From Przewalskia tangutica (Eukaryota > Streptophyta > Magnoliopsida > Solanales > Solanaceae), in assembly GCA_029844215.1 (NCBI GenBank), contig CM056733.1, positions 46,451,142 to 46,515,141 on the forward strand: a stretch of DNA of 64,000 nt. Reading direction: 5' to 3'. The position numbers and the translations under genes were made by a program. Positions 59,856 to 64,000 of this stretch are shown piece by piece. The stretch's first letter is position 1. Each line of letters opens with the position of its first letter. Below the pieces are notes generated by a model, which was not told where the DNA came from, did not search any database, and saw nothing but the letters and a program-made list of their open reading frames with translations.

Positions 59856-62770
59856 CTTTTGTCACGACCCGAACTCGGGCCCGTGACTGGTGCCTTACCC
59901 GGGCACCAAAGTAGACATACACCAGAGTAACCAGCGGAATATAAAACAAGACATGAAACAATATGAAGTGAGAAACAGTTTATCTGAGAAAAGTTGCCTT
60001 TCGGCATACATATATAAAAACTTGAAAGCATATCCCTTTACAAACCCCGCCACAACAAGATTACATGCACTTAAGAATGTTATAACAACAATGGTGGGGC
60101 TCGCCATACCCGAATGTAAGTACCTACAACGACAGGACTATACGAAAGATAAGCCTCCGAGACACGGAGCTTCCCAAAATGCTGAATCGTGACCCATGAG
60201 CGAGGATCAACAATGTGTACCTCTACTGCGGCATGAACGCAGCCCCAAGGAGGTCAAGATAACAGTACCAAGTATGTGAAATCAAAATATCAAATGAAAT
60301 CATAATAGTATATATAAAACAGAAGACATATATGATAACCAATTTACGATACACAATATGTAAGCAGTCATGTCAAGTCAGGGACTCACGCCCTTAAATT
60401 CATTACTCAAATATAACAATGGGTCTCATGCCCACAATATCAATCATGCCCGTGGAATTCCTTCCTCACTGCCGGCAGTCCATGATATAAAAACACCCAA
60501 GGAATACACATGAACACCAGGTCCCACCCGTGTCATAATAAAACCATACGGGGTAAGTACGAAGGCATAGCCGACTACTAAAACCCACAGTACCAACAAT
60601 GCTATAAAACTGTATCACGAGGTCTTTCTATACCGCGCCACATGATCGGCCGCCACTCGCCTCGGTATCAATGTGCGCGTCAAATCTGGAACTCACCGCA
60701 CTCGCGATAGCCACCTAGGCCCGCATGAGGTATTCCTCGTCGAGGGTAGCTACCTCGGCATCGCCCCGACTCTCATAGTCCGCATGGCCACATAGACCGC
60801 ATGAGGTATTCCCCGCACACTAACCTGGAACTCTCGTAGTTCCGCATAGGTCGCCTGGACCCGCATGAGGCATCCCTCGCATCGGGGGGCAGCTTAACCC
60901 CCGGTATATCATGTCAAGAGGTGAGTGGTACAATACTAACATAACGGCTTATCGTTAAACAACATAAGCACAACAAGGGAAACCCCTTTACACAAACATC
61001 ACAAGGCACAAACACACGTAGCATCCTAACATGTTTACTTATCAAACCATCTTACTACACTTTCCAGAAATCAATACAAGACTTTCATAAACAAATAAGT
61101 AAACCGTTCCTTCTATCTTCCTTAAGTCGTCATACCTAACTTCCCATAAAGCTAGTATAACACTTAAGCTTTTGAAACCAAGTATTTATTTTCTTTCAAA
61201 AATGGTTAATAACTCTTTTGAAATACTTCAAGATTCTTATTATTTAAAACTCAAGTCAAACGACATCAAAGTAAAACCAAAACAATTTCCGTACCTTCTT
61301 TTCAAACCATTCTTTAAGACCAAAACCATACCTTCTTTTAAAACAAAGGCACTTTTCCTTTAAAAGTCAAGTAGCAATATACTTTTTTAAACCAAGGGTC
61401 TTACTCTTTTAAAAACAAGTAACCTATCAAGTTACTTCTCCTTTCCCAAAATCAAGTTGTTTATAAGTCAAGTTATCATTTTAAATCCAATGATAAAACC
61501 ATTCTTATTTTCGAAATTAAGATAACTTTATTCTTTGAAAGACCACACACCCATTACTCACGAGTGAGGTTTTACAACTTTTTAACATAATTCAAGTCCT
61601 TAATATTTCATAACAAGTCACCTAACTTTGAAATCAAGTCAAGGACACAAAAGGAAAATCAATTTCCTTTAAACACACGTGCGTCTACCGCACTAAATAT
61701 ATTTCACAAATATCATGCTAGAAAGGATAGGAAGAGGTTCACATACCTCGCGACGATTATCGACAATTAGCAAAATGCACGCTCCAAAGTACTCTAACCT
61801 TGCTCGCCTTTTCCATCCTTCAAGTAGAATACGCTACTCGTAGTACTTCAACCTATAAAGGCCACAAAACGTCTATCAACCTCTAGATTTCTTTGTAGAG
61901 TAATTCTAGATAGAAGATTCCTTATTCTACGGAACATTCGCAAGACCTCCCCGCATCCACATAAAACTCCTCCTCTAACGAGGCCTGCTACCAAACCAAC
62001 AATCCCGGAGGGGTTACACGTCTAACCGGACGTGTACAATTCTACTCCACAATAATACTACAAGTCTACTGTAAATACAATCCAATGTAAATACAATTCA
62101 ATTCTTTATACTGATTCTTCCAATATATCTTATACTCAATTCTAAACTACTACAACATGTAATCTCCAATTACAATAGGGGGACAAAGATAATTACCTCG
62201 ATAAGCCCAAAATTATCCAAGATATAAGTCGATCCTGAGCAATGTTTAGCTTCAATTCCTTACGCTCCAACCCGCTCCAAGCAACCCTTAGAAGTTTCTA
62301 AACAACTTCTCTTAACACTTCATCTAAGCTATGAAGATTTTTCTAGGGCTTCATTTTGCGACTATGGAATAAAGTAGTATTTCCGGGCTCTTATGTTGGG
62401 ATTTCTTTGGAATACCACAAGGGATTTTGGCTAAAGTATTTGTAATAATAACAATACTTGAAGAATTCTACTCAAGGTGGGGGGGTTGTTTGGACGAGAA
62501 CTCACTAAGGGAGGGAGGGGAATTTTTTTTGCCTTGGAAACTTTCTAATGTGGATGAAATAAAGTCTTGCACACAAGGGGTATTTATAGGGAAATCAATG
62601 GCCAAGATCTATGCAAGTGGATGGTGAGGATGGGGTACATGTGTGTGGGTAGTTGGCCAACCATTTGGCTACCACAAAAATGGGACAAGTGGCCACCACA
62701 AAAATGGGCCACTTGTCCACCAAAAAAACGTCTCACTTGTCCTTCTCCAATTCGGCCAACATGGCCACAC

Positions 62771-62792
62771 GGGGGTGACACGTGTCACCCCC
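62771..62792. promoter_or_regulatory. Perfect 22-bp palindrome with G-box core, D1 LTR
   Basis: The inner 18 bases are GGGTGACACGTGTCACCC, and two more G/C pairs extend the symmetry. The core ACACGTGT is a G-box, bound by plant bZIP and bHLH factors. Equivalent, less perfect boxes lie in every LTR family here. Confidence 0.75.
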
Positions 62793-62853
62793 TACTCGTC
62801 CAAAATATTTCATCTTCCGAAAATATCCGTAATGCCAAAAATCCGAAAATAAA

Positions 62854-62896
62854 GTGGGCCCCACAAAACCGTAAATTTTCCCGTGGGCCCCACGTG
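62854..62896. promoter_or_regulatory. Paired GTGGGCCCCAC motifs plus G-box, D1 5' LTR
   Basis: Two 11-mers are spaced 29 bp apart, the second running into CACGTG (62891-62896). They are TCP-type and G-box-type binding sites near the LTR start. Confidence 0.65.
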
Positions 62897-63116
62897 ACCA
62901 ATTTCGGAAATAAAATTTCATAATTCTCAAATATTCCAAAAAGTCCAAATACCAAATCTGGGAATCCAATTCCCTTTAACGAACATTTTTCCTTCACAAA
63001 ATCCGGAAACTTTTCCGTCGAAAAATCACATCTTTCTTCCTTTCCAATTTTACTGTCGTATTCTCGTACGTATGTCCTCGTATACATACCCTGGAACTAC
63101 GGGGTGTAACAAACGG

Positions 63117-64000
63117 CTTTATGGAAGGTTAAGAATGTTGTCTATTTTGATTATTGGGCATAAGTTGCCCAGATTGTGAAAATTTGAAGTTACTTGATTT
63201 CAAGCTTTGGAATGAGTTTTCTAAAAGTGTAGTAACTTACTTTGAAAAATAGACACACCTTGATACTACGGGTGTTAGTATCTTGGGGTTTTACATAAAA
63301 AGGAGTCTTTTGAAAAGAATGTACGTACGTAGTACTTTGGCTTGTTTAATTGAGAATTATTCTATGTGTGCCTTGATAAGTACTTTGGCTTGTTTAATTG
63401 AGAATTATTCTATGTGTGCCTTGATAAGTACTTTGGCTTGTTTAATTGAGAATTATTCTATGTGTGCCTTGATAAGTACTTTGCCTTGTTTAATTGAGAA
63501 TTATTCTATGTGTGCCTTGATAAGTACTTTGGCTTGTTTAATTGAGAATTGCCTATGTGTGCTGGTGATAGCTCTTTGAGTGCAAGTATTATGTTTTATT
63601 ACATTGCCGCGACTCTCGGTTGGAGGGTCGGCTGTCTTGTTGTAAGTTTACTTGGACGCATCGACGGTGACGGGATTCCACCGTATGCTTCCATTATTTG
63701 TATTACTCGACACGCTTATACGATGGGATTCCGGCATGTGACCAGGAGGCGGGTTAGATTCCCGGATTTGTTTGTATTACCCCATGGTCATGCTTATACG
63801 ATGTGGGATTCCGGGGCATGCGACCACGTGTGATATTGTTATTCCATGGATTAGCCCTCCATGAGGAGTAGTGACGCAGGATGGATCTTGTAGATAGCTT
63901 TCGTACTTGCCCCCGTCGGTGGCTGACGCAGGATGGCTCTGGTAGTTGGCTTTCGTACTTGCCCCCGCCAATGCTATTGCACAGTTTGGTACGGTAGACT
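63117..64000 (+). repeat. A3 LTR, second segment (to window end)
   Basis: The LTR resumes after the AACGG duplication (63112-63116). It carries the 48-bp minisatellite and then sequence that no other LTR here shares, with two units around gacgcaggatgg and ggctttcgtacttgcccccg at 63870-63970. The LTR's inner edge is not reached. Confidence 0.8.
63330..63560. repeat. 48-bp minisatellite in A3 LTR (about 5 copies)
   Basis: The same unit as in A2 on the other strand, with half the copy number. The 98-codon ORF at 63283-63579, with its repeated 16-residue block, is a product of the period and not a gene. Confidence 0.93.

Larger units (their letters stand above)
28359..63111 (-). mobile_element. 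Element D1: gag plus integrase-fragment LTR retrotransposon hosting C1
   Basis: D1 lies on the minus strand: 5' LTR 59860-63111, intact primer site 59844-59855, gag start 59532-59659, gag remainder 33253-34370, noncoding block with an integrase fragment 31556-33252, and 3' LTR 28359-31555. The target duplication AACGG is exact at 28354-28358 and 63112-63116. Without C1 the interior is about 3.1 kb. The two LTRs are nearly identical though 28 kb apart, which shows they are one element and not two solo LTRs. It is inserted in the A3 LTR, opposite in orientation. Confidence 0.93.
59860..63111 (-). repeat. D1 5' LTR (3252 bp)
   Basis: This is the sister of 28359-31555. The edges are tgtcacgaccc at 59860 and cggggtgtaaca ending at 63111. 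It contains a TATA box at 62581-62588 (minus), a perfect 22-bp palindrome at 62771-62792 and GTGGGCCCCAC at 62854-62864 and 62883-62893. Confidence 0.93.
955..64000 (+). mobile_element. Element A1: Ty3/gypsy retrotransposon with gag-pol, truncated by window end
   Basis: A1 is the only element here with a recognisable protease and reverse transcriptase. Its parts, in order, are 5' LTR (955-1625 and 11416-13897), primer binding site at 13902, gag (14105-14384 and 23854-24902), and protease plus reverse transcriptase (24903-26286). The pol stops where the LTR of A3 starts at 26287; RNase H, integrase and the 3' LTR must lie beyond the window if they survive. It contains A2, B1 and A3 with everything nested in A3. 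Reverse-transcriptase wording resembles the Tekay/Del chromovirus lineage, but no chromodomain is visible, so clade placement is an inference. Confidence 0.85.
26287..64000 (+). mobile_element. Element A3: LTR retrotransposon inserted in A1 pol, truncated by window end
   Basis: An LTR edge tgttacacccc at 26287 interrupts A1 pol in the same orientation. The LTR runs to 28358, is split by D1, and continues at 63117 to the window end without reaching its inner edge. Only LTR sequence is visible, so it cannot be told whether A3 carries gag or pol, or is a solo LTR. The expected target duplication (GAAGG at 26282-26286) cannot be checked. Confidence 0.8.

Noticed and set aside
63283..63579. 98-codon ORF with a repeated 16-residue block
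   Set aside because: It is a translation of the 48-bp minisatellite; the period is divisible by three, so open frames arise without selection.
1..64000. Centromeric satellite or tRNA/rRNA cluster
   Set aside because: The tandem arrays are short and confined to LTRs. I saw no tRNA cloverleaf or rRNA sequence; the GCTCTGATACCA strings are primer sites and not tRNA genes.

Overview
This is repeat-rich plant nuclear DNA. I see no host protein gene and no RNA gene; every base can be assigned to, or flanks, a transposable element. The Ty3/gypsy reverse transcriptase, the initiator-Met primer sites and a plant L1-type LINE point to an angiosperm. Protein flavour suggests a eudicot, perhaps Solanaceae-like; the species cannot be fixed from the sequence.

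The layout is a set of nested insertions, named here X, A1-A3, B1, C1, C2, D1 and LINE. X (minus) occupies 1-954 and is cut by A1. A1 (plus, from 955 past the window end) is the only element with pol. A1's 5' LTR is split by A2 (minus, 1626-11410) and its gag by B1 (minus, 14385-23853). Its pol is cut at 26287 by A3 (plus). A3's LTR is split by D1 (minus, 28359-63111), and D1's gag is split by C1 (plus, 34371-59531). C1's gag is split by C2 (minus, 38451-47830), and its 3' LTR by an L1-type LINE (minus, about 51447-58163). The deepest chain is X>A1>A3>D1>C1>C2, six levels. Five-base target-site duplications support A2, B1, D1 and C2, and a 14-16 base one supports the LINE. C1's duplication is damaged.

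Apart from A1 the LTR elements are non-autonomous. They have very long LTRs (3.2-3.9 kb) around a short interior of about 2-3 kb that carries a primer binding site, one gag region, a noncoding 3' part and a polypurine tract. This is the architecture called TR-GAG or large retrotransposon derivative. A1, with protease and reverse transcriptase, is the type of element that could have moved them. D1 also holds an integrase fragment in its 3' noncoding part.

The LTRs are modular: shared promoter-proximal palindromes and inverted repeats, plus family-specific minisatellites (29, 48, about 57, 70 and 85 bp units) that create many spurious ORFs. Differences between sister copies cluster at CAG/CTG and CCG, even inside primer binding sites. 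Consensus errors at methylated CHG sites are therefore a real possibility, and some gag frameshifts may not be biological.
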